Shown here: positions 35,994-44,722 of the stretch, piece by piece
How the letters are laid out: each line of letters starts with the position of its first letter
Position numbering within the stretch: position 1 is the stretch's first letter
NCBI GenBank assembly: GCA_965116435.1
Contig: OZ220686.1
Span: forward strand, 868,001 to 932,000
DNA: 64,000 bases
Source of the DNA: VXPQ01 sp965116435
GTDB taxonomy: Bacteria > Bacteroidota > Rhodothermia > Rhodothermales > VXPQ01
Direction of reading: 5' to 3'
Position numbers and translations under genes: made by a program
Notes under the pieces: model-generated
What the model saw: the letters and a program-made list of their open reading frames with translations, nothing else
What the model was told of the DNA's origin: nothing
Databases searched by the model: none

Positions 35994-36097
35994 GAATCCG
36001 ATGAACAGGATGCGTATCGAAACGTACGTTCAGGCGAACCCGATGAACGTATTCAGGTTCCATCCCCACTCAGTCCTGCATAGCCCATACCCCCATC

Positions 36098-37552
36098 ATG
36101 TTGCCCGCTACGAAACGCTTCCTTGCCGCGGCGACCGCCACGCTCGCAACGCTCCTTGCGCTTGCCTTCTCCGCAGCCCCTGCGGATCCGCCCGCGAACC
36201 TTGCCGCCCGCCTCGACGCCATCCTCTCGGATCATGCGATCTGGGGCGTGTACGTGCAGCATGTCGAATCCGGCGAAACCTGGTACGAACGCAACCCATC
36301 GAACATTTTTCTGCCCGCCTCCAACCAGAAAATTTTCACGACCGCCGCGGCGCTGGACGCGCTCGGCAGCGAGTATCGCTACCGGACCGTGCTGTATTTC
36401 GACGGGCAGGTGGAAGGAAGCGTACTGAAAGGGAACCTTGTGCTGCGCGGATCGGGCGACCCCACCTTCGGGAGCGAACGGATTCCAGGCGAAGACCCCC
36501 TCAGAAGGTGGGCGCAGGACCTGGCGGATATGGGCGTAACGCGCATTGAAGGGCGCATCGTGGGCGACGACAATGTCTTTGACGACCGCCCGTACGCCGA
36601 AGGATGGGATATTGAATTCGTCACCGGAAGCGCCAGCCGCGAGGTGGGCGTAAGCACCAGCGGCCTGTCGTACAACGACAATGTAGTGCTGGTGCGGATC
36701 CGGGCCGGCGCGCCGGGGCGTCCTCCCCGCGTCACGATGCAGCCCGACGGGTTTCTGGATTTCCAGAACCGGATGGTCACGGCCAATCGGCGGCGAGGCA
36801 TCGCCATAACCACCCAGCGGGATTTCCGAACCGAACGCATTACCCTGCAAGGAAGCCTCCCCCGGACCTATAGCGGATCCATCGGCGTCCCGGCCACGAA
36901 CCCCACCGCACTGACCGCCGCGGTCCTGACGCAATACCTGCGCGAAGCCGGCGTCGATGTGCAGGAAGAACCCATGGACATAGACGACCTGGTCCATTTC
37001 CAGTACGACCGGGAGCACCCCTTGTTTACGCACGTATCGCCTCCCCTGCTGGACATTTTGCATATCGTCAACAAGAAGAGCAACAATTTTTATGCAGAGC
37101 AAGTGTTTCGGACCTATGCCTACGACGGGTCCGCAGAGGGGGCCGAAAACCGCATCAAACAATTGCTCGAACAAGCCGGCGCCCCTGCGGCAGATATTGA
37201 AATTCGCGACGGATCGGGATTGTCCCGAAAAAACATGGCCACGCCGCAAGCCATGGCCCAGCTGTTGACCTGGATGTACAGCCACGAAGAGCGCGACGCC
37301 TTCCTCGCCTCCCTGGCCCGAGGTGGAGAACGGGAATCCACGCTGCGCTACCGACTGAACCGGACGCCGGTGCGGGCTAAAACAGGCTCGCTTCAGTTTG
37401 TGCGCACCTTGAGCGGCTACGTTACGACGCAAGACGGACACACGCTGGCCTTCGCGATCTTCGCCAACAACTGCACCGGGCCTACCTACCGAATCACGCA
37501 AACGATCGATCGTATCGTGATGGAACTGGCCGCCTCCGCTTCGCTTTCCTGA
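36098..37552 (+). CDS. dacB: D-alanyl-D-alanine carboxypeptidase/endopeptidase (PBP4, S13)
   Basis: 484 residues with a signal peptide ending near SAAPA (about residue 28). Low-molecular-mass class C PBP motifs are all present: S75-x-x-K78 (PASNQK), S328-N-N (KKSNNFYAE) and KTG at 428 (AKTGSLQF). The insert between the first two motifs is long, as expected for PBP4. It trims or cleaves peptidoglycan cross-links in the periplasm. It lies 55 bp upstream of the MreD-like gene on the same strand, so a cell-shape operon is likely. Confidence 0.92.
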   Translation: MLPATKRFLAAATATLATLLALAFSAAPADPPANLAARLDAILSDHAIWGVYVQHVESGETWYERNPSNIFLPASNQKIFTTAAALDALGSEYRYRTVLYFDGQVEGSVLKGNLVLRGSGDPTFGSERIPGEDPLRRWAQDLADMGVTRIEGRIVGDDNVFDDRPYAEGWDIEFVTGSASREVGVSTSGLSYNDNVVLVRIRAGAPGRPPRVTMQPDGFLDFQNRMVTANRRRGIAITTQRDFRTERITLQGSLPRTYSGSIGVPATNPTALTAAVLTQYLREAGVDVQEEPMDIDDLVHFQYDREHPLFTHVSPPLLDILHIVNKKSNNFYAEQVFRTYAYDGSAEGAENRIKQLLEQAGAPAADIEIRDGSGLSRKNMATPQAMAQLLTWMYSHEERDAFLASLARGGERESTLRYRLNRTPVRAKTGSLQFVRTLSGYVTTQDGHTLAFAIFANNCTGPTYRITQTIDRIVMELAASASLS

Positions 37553-37607
37553 GCATATCCCGGATATTCCGGGTATTCTGGATATTCTGTTCGCATCCTG
37601 CGCCGCC

Positions 37608-38084
37608 ATGTCCCCTCTCCTTTCCCATATGCTCGTCGGCGCGTTGATTGTCGCCGCGCAATGGCTGGTGCTGGGACGAATCCATGTATGGAATGCCTGG
37701 CCGGACGCGGTGCTGCTCTATGTAGCCTGGACGGGCCTGAAGCTGGGGCGCCGGCAGGGAGCGCTGACCGGGTTTGCAAGCGGCTTGCTGATGGACGCCC
37801 TGTACGGAACCTGGGGCATTCAGATGTTCGTGAAAACGCTAATCGGCTTCCTCATGGGGCTTTTCCAGAGCGGCGATCGACAAGTCATCCCAATGATCCC
37901 TTCGTTCATTCTGCGCAGCAGCTTTGTCGTAGCCCTGTTGCACAACGGACTGTTCGCCGTGTTTACCGCGCTGAGCGCCGGCACTAAGAATATATCCATC
38001 GTCACCGGCGTCTGGCTGGGCTCTTCGGTCTACACCACCGCGCTGGCCGGGTTAGCCCTGCTCTTCGCAACCAGAACGCGCTAA
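37608..38084 (+). CDS. mreD: Rod shape-determining protein MreD-like
   Basis: 158 residues, five to six hydrophobic helices. 'WPDAVLLYVAWTGLKLGRRQGALTGF' and 'GLLMDALYGTWGIQMFVKTLIGFLMG' match the MreD family, whose members join MreB and MreC in the elongasome. mreB and mreC are not adjacent; a penicillin-binding protein gene is. The stop codon lies in the first unit of a 16-bp tandem repeat. Confidence 0.82.
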   Translation: MSPLLSHMLVGALIVAAQWLVLGRIHVWNAWPDAVLLYVAWTGLKLGRRQGALTGFASGLLMDALYGTWGIQMFVKTLIGFLMGLFQSGDRQVIPMIPSFILRSSFVVALLHNGLFAVFTALSAGTKNISIVTGVWLGSSVYTTALAGLALLFATRTR

Positions 38085-38126
38085 CGAAGGCATGCGCTAA
38101 CGCCAGAATGCGCTAACGAAGGCATG
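38079..38126. repeat. Three tandem 16-bp repeats over the mreD stop codon
   Basis: Units at 38079, 38095 and 38111, each CGCTAACG(A/C)(A/C)(G/A)G..ATG; the first contains the TAA stop of mreD (38082-38084). The array runs straight into a degenerate copy of the dispersed hairpin (38121-38154, GGCATGCGCTGATCCAGTCC). Confidence 0.75.
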
Positions 38127-38161
38127 CGCTGATCCAGTCCGCCGCGATCGGCGCTACTTGA

Positions 38162-38218
38162 GGATGCACTGATCAAATCCACTTCGATCAGCGCTTCGCG
38201 GACGTAATCAGAGCATCC
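38162..38218. repeat. 57-bp palindromic repeat overlapping the end of dapA
   Basis: GGATGCACTGATCAAATCC (38162-38180) and GGACGTAATCAGAGCATCC (38200-38218) form the arms. It differs from the copy at 35635 by two substitutions in 57 bases. Read on the minus strand it encodes the last residues of DapA (KDALITSAKR) and the stop. Confidence 0.85.
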
Positions 38219-39105
38219 TTGAGGTGCGGGCGGAACGCCTTGATTACGCGCGGCAGGGTCGCGTCCGTGACGCCGACGAGGGGGAGGCGCATCCGCCCAT
38301 CCATCCGCCCCAGTTCCGCCAGCATGGCCTTGACCGGGACCGGGTTCGTCTCGTAGAAACAGGCCCGCATGGCCTCCAGCAAGTGAAAATGCCTCCGGCG
38401 AGCCTCCTCGAAACGGCCCGCCAGCGCCGCCCGCGTCAGGTCCGAAAACGCCCCCGGCAGCACATTGGCCACCACCGAAATCACGCCGTGCCCGCCGAGG
38501 GCCACCAGCGGCGCCGTCATTTCGTCGTCCCCGGAATACACGGCCAACCGATCCGGCCGGCCCGCCAGCAAATCCCCGATCTGGGCTATGCTCCCGGAGG
38601 CTTCCTTAACGCCCGCCACCGACGGAATCTCCTGCGCCAGCGCCAGCATGGTGTCCGGAAGAATGTTGAAACTGGTGCGGCCCGGCACGTTGTACAGCAC
38701 GATCGGACAATCCGCTGCGGCGGCAATGGCCTGTACATGGGCCTGGAAGCCGGCCTGCGACGGTTTGTTGTAGTACGGCCCCACCACCAGCAGGCCATCG
38801 GCCCCGGCGGCTTCCGCCTGCTTCGAAAAGACGATGCTCTCGCTGGTGGAGTTATTGCCCGTGCCCACGATAACGGGAACCCGCCCCGCCACATGCTTTA
38901 TAGCCGCCGTCACCAGTCGTTCGCGCTCGACGGGCCAGATCGTAGCGTTCTCGCCCGTGGTGCCGAGGACCACCAGCGCCTCGACGCCTTCGGCGATCTG
39001 CCAGTCCACATGCCTACGAAACGCTTCGTAATCGATGTGTTCTCCATCGGGAGTAAACGGCGTCACGAGCGCCACGCCCGTGCCGGTAAAAAGAAAATCG
39101 CTCAT
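38188..39105 (-). CDS. dapA: 4-hydroxy-tetrahydrodipicolinate synthase
   Basis: 305 residues from the ATG at 39105 (MSDFLFTGTG). It condenses pyruvate with aspartate semialdehyde at the branch point to lysine and diaminopimelate. Schiff-base Lys167 (AGVKEASG), Tyr138 (VLYNVPGRT) and the 'GTTGENATI' loop (48-56) are intact. It is the third gene after thrA and dapB, with a 97-bp gap before it that contains a degenerate hairpin-repeat trace (39138-39156). Oddity: its last ten codons and stop are provided by the 57-bp palindrome, so the native C-terminus has been replaced or trimmed. Confidence 0.95.
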   Translation of the reverse strand: MSDFLFTGTGVALVTPFTPDGEHIDYEAFRRHVDWQIAEGVEALVVLGTTGENATIWPVERERLVTAAIKHVAGRVPVIVGTGNNSTSESIVFSKQAEAAGADGLLVVGPYYNKPSQAGFQAHVQAIAAAADCPIVLYNVPGRTSFNILPDTMLALAQEIPSVAGVKEASGSIAQIGDLLAGRPDRLAVYSGDDEMTAPLVALGGHGVISVVANVLPGAFSDLTRAALAGRFEEARRRHFHLLEAMRACFYETNPVPVKAMLAELGRMDGRMRLPLVGVTDATLPRVIKAFRPHLKDALITSAKR

Positions 39106-39202
39106 GTCTGTATCGGAATCCAATGATTCGGGTAAAGGATGCACGGATTACATCCGGCGCGCAAAAGGGCCGGCTGCTCGCCGCGCTACCGGCCGGAACG
39201 CA

Positions 39203-39961
39203 TTACGCCCCCAGCCATTCGGCCAGCAGGTCGTCCAGCGTGAAAAGTCCTTTTCGACCGGGCAGCCATTCGGCGGCCCGCACGGCCCCGAACGCAAAGC
39301 CGCGCCGGTTTTTCGCCTCGTGCACAAAGGCCAGCCGGTCGAACGGACTGTCCAGCGCCACGTCGTGCTTGCCCACAACGCCGCCCAGCCGGGACGACGT
39401 CACATGCAACGCATGGGGGGCGATCGGTCCGTGCTGCGTTTCCGGGGCGATATGCCGCTTCCTGTCCAGCTCCTCGAGGATCAGGTCGCCCAGCATAAGC
39501 GCCGTGCCGGACGGACTGTCGGCCTTGCCGGTGTGATGCACTTCGTGAACCGCCACGTCGTATTCCGGCAAGGCGTTCAGCAGCGGCAGGACGGAGCGGA
39601 CGGCCTGCGCCAGCAACGCCACGCCGATGGAGAAATTCGGGGCGTAGAGGATCGCGCCGTCGTACTTGTCTACCAGCGCCTGCGCCTCGTCGAGGCGGTC
39701 GTACCAGCCGGTGGCGCCGATGACGGCGGGAAGGCCCCAGCGACAATACCGCTCGATATGTTGCAGCGCCGCATCGGGAAGCGTAAAGTCGATGATCGCC
39801 TCGGCGGACTCCAGCGCGGCGGGCCGCGTGGCCGTATCGGGCAAGGCCGGGTACCCGGCCGCATACTTGTCGAACCGGGCCACGATCTGGCGCCCGCGCT
39901 CCGCAGCGAGTTCGCTTACCGCCTCGCCCATCCGACCCATTCCAACCAATGCCATGCGCAT
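39203..39961 (-). CDS. dapB: 4-hydroxy-tetrahydrodipicolinate reductase
   Basis: 252 residues from the ATG at 39961, with GGAG 9 bases upstream; a TTG at 39982 overlapping the thrA stop is an alternative. The nucleotide motif is VGMGRMG at the N-terminus and the substrate/catalytic motif 'HHTGKADSPSGTAL' (His142-His143, Lys146). It reduces the DapA product using NAD(P)H. The gene begins 17 bp after thrA, so it is part of a thrA-dapB-dapA operon that channels aspartate semialdehyde to lysine and peptidoglycan. Confidence 0.94.
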   Translation of the reverse strand: MRMALVGMGRMGEAVSELAAERGRQIVARFDKYAAGYPALPDTATRPAALESAEAIIDFTLPDAALQHIERYCRWGLPAVIGATGWYDRLDEAQALVDKYDGAILYAPNFSIGVALLAQAVRSVLPLLNALPEYDVAVHEVHHTGKADSPSGTALMLGDLILEELDRKRHIAPETQHGPIAPHALHVTSSRLGGVVGKHDVALDSPFDRLAFVHEAKNRRGFAFGAVRAAEWLPGRKGLFTLDDLLAEWLGA

Positions 39962-39978
39962 ATGCGTATGCTCCGGCG

Positions 39979-42447
39979 TCAAGCGCCCAGTTCCGCCGCC
40001 TTGATAAGGTCGGCCAGAATACCGGCGGCGGTCACCTGCGGACCTGCGCCGGGCCCCTGCACCACAAGGGGATTGTCCAGATATCGTTCCGTGGTGTACA
40101 CGACCATGTTGTTGCTGCCGTCGAGCCGCGCAAAAGGCGAGCCCTGCTCGATGCGCCGGGTTCGCACGCTCAGCCGGCCCTCCTCCATGCGGCCTATGTA
40201 CTGCAAGCGCTGTCCCGCCGCCGCCGCTTCCTCCACCCGCGCTCGCCAGGCGTCGTCCAGTTCGGGCAGGCGCTCCATGAAGGCAGGCAACGGAATGGCG
40301 CGCAAGGCAGGCGGCGCCAGCGAATCGACCGCAATGTCGCTCCGTTCCACCTCCAGTCCGGCTTCCCGGGCCAGAATAAGAATCTTGCGGGCGACATCCT
40401 CGCCTTGCAGGTCCTCCCTTGGGTCCGGCTCGGTGTATCCTTTCCGGCGCGCAGCGCGCACCGCCTCCGAAAACTTCATGCCCGTCGCCATGCTGTAGAA
40501 AATGTACGCCAGCGTCCCCGAAAACACGCCTTCGATGCGTATCACCCGATCCCCGCTCCGAATCAGGTCGCGCAACGTCGAGATGACCGGCAGCCCGGCG
40601 CCGACCGTCGTTTCGTAGAGATACGGAACCCGACGACGATGCGCCACGCTCAGCAATTCTTCGTAGAACGCCTGACTTTGCGTATTGGCGCGCTTGTTCG
40701 GCGTGATGATCGATATGGAGCGCGACAGCAATTCGGGGTACTTCAGGGCCACGTCCTCGGACGCCGTGGCGTCGATCACCATCATCCGGTGCATCCGCCC
40801 GGCCTGCAGTTGATCCATCACCGCGTCGATGCCCCCCTGTTCCCCCTGTTCGAGCGCCTCAAGCGCCTCGGAAAAGGGAATGCCCCCCACGTTCCAGGCC
40901 ATTTTCCGGGTGTTCGCCAGGCCCACGAGGTGAATATTCAGCCGAAGGCTATGCAAAAGCGTTTCCTGCTGCTCCTCCAGCATCTTGAGCAACGCGCGCC
41001 CCACCACGCCCGCGCCGATCAGAAAAACATGCACCCGGTGCCGCAACAGGGCGAATTCGTCATGCAGCACATGTACGGCGTGCTTGCCTTCCGCATCGGA
41101 GACCACCGCCGAAATGTTCGTTTCCGACGCGCCCTGCGCAATAGCCAGCACATTGACCCCATCCCGCCCCAGCGTGGAAAACATGCGCCCGGCCAGGCCC
41201 GGACGCTGGCGCATGTTGTCTCCCACGACAGATACGATCGCGCATTGCCCGATGGAAAAGACGCGCGCCACATCCCCCCGAACCAGTTCGAGCTCGAACT
41301 CTTCCCGAATCAGGCGGGTGGCGAGTTCGGCGCTCCCGGCGGACACCACCGTGCACAGGCTCTGCTCCGACGAAGCCTGCGCAATCAGGAACACACTGAT
41401 GTTGCGGGCGGCCAGCGCCGTGAGCGCGCGCGCGGAAATGCCGGGGATGCCGACGAGTCCGGTTCCTTCCAGCATCACCACGGCCACGTCCCGAATTGTG
41501 GTGATGGCCTTGACGTGCCCCTCCATCGTCGTGGTGTCCTGCGAAATACGGGTGCCCGGCGCCGCAGGGTTCAGCGTATTTCGAATGCACAGCGGAATAT
41601 TCTCCGCAAGCAGGGGGCGCATGGTCCGGGAATGCAGCACTTCCGCCCCGAAATACGCCAGTTCCGACGCTTCCCGGTAGCTAAGCCGGGGCAGCGCGAA
41701 GGCTTCCGGCGCCAGCCGGGGGTCGGCGGACAGCACCCCGTCCACATCGGTCCAGATCGTAACCCGCGCCGCGCCCAGCGCGCCCGCGATAATCGTGGCC
41801 GTATAGTCGCTCCCCGAACGCCCCAGCGTGGTCGATACCTTGCGCAGCGTGGCCCCAACGTATCCGGTCACCACGAAAACATCGTCCTTGTTCGCGGAGG
41901 CGAAGCGGGCGCGGACCCGTTCGGCGGTCTCGTCGAACAGCACGTTCGCCTCGCCGAACGCATCGTCCGTGCAAATGAATGTCCGGGCGTCGAGGGCCTC
42001 CGCCTCCTGCCCCGCCGCGCGAAAGGCCGCCGCCGCAATCGGGGCGGAAAGTTGCTCGCCCATGCCGAGCACCGCATCCCGGGCCCGGTCCGTACATTCC
42101 CGCAGCAGGTACACGCCGTCCAGCAGTTCGGTGAGTTCCAGCATCCGGGCTTCCAGGACGCCGCGCAGGGCATCCCGCTCCGCCTCGCTCGCCACCGCAT
42201 CCGCCACGGCAAGGTGCCGCGCCCCGAGGTCCTGAAGTATCTTCCCGTGGTTGCCGGCGCGCGCAAGCGCCAGGTCGATCGCTTCGAGCAGCGTGTCCGT
42301 CACGCCGCCCAGCGCCGATACGACGACGATGCGCACCCCGTCGCTATCCTCGTCCAGCACGAGACGCACGGCGCGCCGAATGCGCTCCGCCGTCGCCACG
42401 GAGGTGCCGCCAAACTTGTGTATGTAAACGGGACGTTCGGAACGCAT
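39979..42447 (-). CDS. thrA: Bifunctional aspartate kinase / homoserine dehydrogenase I
   Basis: 822 residues. The aspartokinase domain starts 'HKFGGTSVATAERIRR' and includes 'TTLGRSGSDYTATI' and 'WTDVDGVLSADPRL' (about 1-290). Two ACT regulatory domains follow (about 310-460; 'AVVMLEGTGLVGIPGI', 'CAIVSVVGDNM'). The homoserine dehydrogenase begins at about 470 with the Rossmann motif GAGVVG and has 'ITPNKRANT' and 'YETTVGAGLPVI'. It catalyses the first and third steps of the aspartate family route and is usually feedback-inhibited by threonine through the ACT domains. It heads the operon with dapB and dapA, coupling threonine/methionine and lysine supply. Confidence 0.95.
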   Translation of the reverse strand: MRSERPVYIHKFGGTSVATAERIRRAVRLVLDEDSDGVRIVVVSALGGVTDTLLEAIDLALARAGNHGKILQDLGARHLAVADAVASEAERDALRGVLEARMLELTELLDGVYLLRECTDRARDAVLGMGEQLSAPIAAAAFRAAGQEAEALDARTFICTDDAFGEANVLFDETAERVRARFASANKDDVFVVTGYVGATLRKVSTTLGRSGSDYTATIIAGALGAARVTIWTDVDGVLSADPRLAPEAFALPRLSYREASELAYFGAEVLHSRTMRPLLAENIPLCIRNTLNPAAPGTRISQDTTTMEGHVKAITTIRDVAVVMLEGTGLVGIPGISARALTALAARNISVFLIAQASSEQSLCTVVSAGSAELATRLIREEFELELVRGDVARVFSIGQCAIVSVVGDNMRQRPGLAGRMFSTLGRDGVNVLAIAQGASETNISAVVSDAEGKHAVHVLHDEFALLRHRVHVFLIGAGVVGRALLKMLEEQQETLLHSLRLNIHLVGLANTRKMAWNVGGIPFSEALEALEQGEQGGIDAVMDQLQAGRMHRMMVIDATASEDVALKYPELLSRSISIITPNKRANTQSQAFYEELLSVAHRRRVPYLYETTVGAGLPVISTLRDLIRSGDRVIRIEGVFSGTLAYIFYSMATGMKFSEAVRAARRKGYTEPDPREDLQGEDVARKILILAREAGLEVERSDIAVDSLAPPALRAIPLPAFMERLPELDDAWRARVEEAAAAGQRLQYIGRMEEGRLSVRTRRIEQGSPFARLDGSNNMVVYTTERYLDNPLVVQGPGAGPQVTAAGILADLIKAAELGA

Positions 42448-42754
42448 GAAACGAGGGGGTCGTCAAGGTAACGCGAAACGGCGCGGAGGGCCGACGAGGC
42501 GGGCAAACGCCTGTGCGGGGGCCCTTGCAGGCGAGCCTGCCGGCGATGCGCAAAAATCGGGCATATCCCCACAAGATACGCCGCAAGAAGAAGACGCGAA
42601 ACGATTTATGGACGCTCTTGATGCGCTGATTAAGTCCGCAAAGATCAGAGGCATCAGGGTCCGCGGGCGATCCGCGGCTACGCGGGGTGTGCTGGCCCGG
42701 AATCACGAAACAGCGCGGCAGGCCTCGCCCGCAGCAACCCGTCCCTGCGAAAGA
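42448..42754. other. 307-bp intergenic region with one hairpin-repeat copy
   Basis: Between the thrA start and the end of the first sulfatase gene (both minus strand). It contains the hairpin repeat at 42620-42655 and should contain the thrA promoter near 42448-42520, where no clear -7/-33 pair was recognised. The small frames here are Arg/Gly-rich and unconvincing. Confidence 0.5.
42620..42655. repeat. Copy of the dispersed hairpin repeat
   Basis: GATGCGCTGAT (42620-42630) pairs with ATCAGAGGCATC (42644-42655) around TAAGTCCGCAAAG. The loop and one arm are identical to the copy at 18083. It lies about 100 bp downstream of the sulfatase stop, where it could serve as a 3' hairpin for neither gene specifically. 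Confidence 0.75.
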
Positions 42755-44560
42755 TCATGGGGCGCGATGCGTTATTTCGACCTGATGCGGACCCCGCACG
42801 AGCGCCGGTTCTTTGAGGAAAACCTCCAGCCGGATCGGCCCCGGGGGCAAGGCGACGCCTTCGAGCCGCACAACGCCTTCGTCGGGCGCGGCCTCGACGG
42901 AATACGCCTCGTCCCCCGCCTGACCCTCCGCCTGTAGCCGCACCGTCAGCGGCTCGTCCGCAGGATCGAACCGGACCAGTACGTCGTAGAGGCCTTCGCC
43001 CCGGACGTCCAGCAGCCAGAATCCCTGTGCGTTCCGCTGCCATCCGCCCTGTATCATGCGCCAGTCCTGTCGGGTAAGCACCGTCGGGTTTTCGTGCGGA
43101 GCGCCAATGTGGATGCGCGGCGGCGCATAGTTGTCGGGCCGGGTGCTGCTTACGTCGTCGAACCAGGCGTCGTAGCGGGCTTTCAGGTCCGCCACGACCT
43201 CCGGGCGCTCGGCGGCCAGGTCCGCCAGCGCATGCGGATCGGCCAGCATATCGTACAATTCGAACGCCGGACCGCCCTCGGGCAGGGCCTCCAGTCCGAA
43301 TCCGCTGTTGTTCACCAGCTTCCAGCGCGGGGTGCGCACGGAAACATGGTGGTACCGGGCCGGCGCGTTGCCCCGGTGCGATTGCAAGACCAGCATGCGG
43401 TCGCCCTGATCCACCGGCTCGCCCAGCAAGGCGGGCAACAGGCTTTCCCCGTCGATCGCACGATCTTCCGGCAGCGCCACGCCCGCCGCGTCAAGCAGGG
43501 TGGGCATCAGGTCGATATGCGCCGAAATGTGGTTGTCCAGGCGCCCCGCAGCAAGCCGCGCGGGCCAGCGCACCAGAAGCGGCGAGCGAATGCCTCCTTC
43601 GTACACCTCCCCTTTCATGCCTTCCATGCCCGCCACGTACCGGCGCGTGTTCGGACCATTGTCCACGAGGAACAGGACCAGCGTGTTCTCCGAGAGGCCC
43701 GCCTCGTCCAGCCAGGCGGTCAGGCGCCCCACGTTGTCGTCGATGTTGTCGATCATCGCAAAGATGCGGGCCAGCCGATCCGGGTCGTTTTCTTCGGGCA
43801 ATGGATGCCCGGCCTCCTGCGGAAAGCCCGCCGGGTCCAGGTCCTCGGCGAGATAGTGCGCGTACAGGTCCTCCGGCACGTCGTGGTAGGGAGAATGGGG
43901 CGCATTCGCGGCGATGTAGGCGAAAAAGGGCCGCCCCTCCGCCTGTTCCTGCTCCATCCAGCGCCGGGCCTCGTCGAAGTAGATATCCGTGCAATACCCG
44001 GTCATTTGCTCCAGTGCGCCGTTGCGCAGCAGGATGGGATCGGTGTACGCATCCTCTGCGCCGGGGGGATCCGACGGCTGCCCGATCCCTCCGCCCCGGT
44101 GCACCAGCGTCTCCTCGAACCCCTGGTCCTGCGGGCGCATGGGATAGTTGTCCCCCAGATGCCATTTCCCGAAAATGCCGGTGGCGTACCCTGCGTCGCG
44201 CAGCAATTCCGCCACGGTGATTTCGTCCGGCTCCATCATGGCCCGCCCCACCCAGGTATCCACGACGCGCGTCCGGTAGTTGTACCGGCCCGTCATGAGC
44301 GACGCCCGCGTAGGGGCGCACACCGGACTGACGTAAAACGGATTCACCTGGATGCTCTCCGAGGCCAGCGCGTCGAGGTGGGGCGTCTGGAGAATCGGAT
44401 TGCCCGTAAACCCGAAATCCCCGTATCCCTGATCGTCCGTAATGACGAGAACGATGTTCGGGGGCGCGGGCGTCTCGGCGGCAGGACCGGCGCATCCTGC
44501 GATCCAAAGCAGCGAAACGCAGATCAGCTTAACGAAAAACAAGGAGGAAAAGCGCATCAT
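42755..44560 (-). CDS. Sulfatase lipoprotein (arylsulfatase family, FGly type)
   Basis: 601 residues from the ATG at 44560. A lipoprotein signal ends in WIAGC (lipid Cys23, good lipobox). The metal site begins with Asp42-Asp43 (VITDDQGYGDFG), and the formylglycine motif is C81-A-P-T-R followed by SLMTGR, so a maturase (anaerobic or FGE type) is needed. 'GKWHLG' and 'PHSPY' continue the active site. After the sulfatase fold (about residue 500) there is an extra beta domain of about 85 residues ('FWLLDVRGEGLYDVLVRFD') seen in some marine-type sulfatases. It desulfates an unknown sulfated glycan or ester at the cell envelope. Last gene of the minus-strand run. Confidence 0.92.
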   Translation of the reverse strand: MMRFSSLFFVKLICVSLLWIAGCAGPAAETPAPPNIVLVITDDQGYGDFGFTGNPILQTPHLDALASESIQVNPFYVSPVCAPTRASLMTGRYNYRTRVVDTWVGRAMMEPDEITVAELLRDAGYATGIFGKWHLGDNYPMRPQDQGFEETLVHRGGGIGQPSDPPGAEDAYTDPILLRNGALEQMTGYCTDIYFDEARRWMEQEQAEGRPFFAYIAANAPHSPYHDVPEDLYAHYLAEDLDPAGFPQEAGHPLPEENDPDRLARIFAMIDNIDDNVGRLTAWLDEAGLSENTLVLFLVDNGPNTRRYVAGMEGMKGEVYEGGIRSPLLVRWPARLAAGRLDNHISAHIDLMPTLLDAAGVALPEDRAIDGESLLPALLGEPVDQGDRMLVLQSHRGNAPARYHHVSVRTPRWKLVNNSGFGLEALPEGGPAFELYDMLADPHALADLAAERPEVVADLKARYDAWFDDVSSTRPDNYAPPRIHIGAPHENPTVLTRQDWRMIQGGWQRNAQGFWLLDVRGEGLYDVLVRFDPADEPLTVRLQAEGQAGDEAYSVEAAPDEGVVRLEGVALPPGPIRLEVFLKEPALVRGPHQVEITHRAP

Positions 44561-44722
44561 GCGGAAGGAGTGTTCGGGTAAGGGGAAACGGGGAATGTAA
44601 GGAAAAAAGGGAAACGTAAGAAGAACACCCAAGATGTCGGATAAATTTTGAAAAGTAAGGAAAATGAGAAAGAGTAGGGAAAATTGCAAAAAGTAAAAAC
44701 GACGATAAAAAGCAGGGAAAAA
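44561..44722. other. 162-bp purine-biased intergenic segment
   Basis: Between the two sulfatase genes. The plus strand is strongly A/G-biased with repeated GTAAGGAAAA- and AGGGAAAA-like words; few pyrimidines occur outside 44625-44650. It may contain a promoter for the downstream sulfatase; no ORF was seen. Confidence 0.45.

Noticed and set aside
38079..38126. 16-bp repeats as a CRISPR or replication iteron array
   Set aside because: Only three adjacent units with no spacers, no dnaA or rep gene, and the first covers a stop codon.
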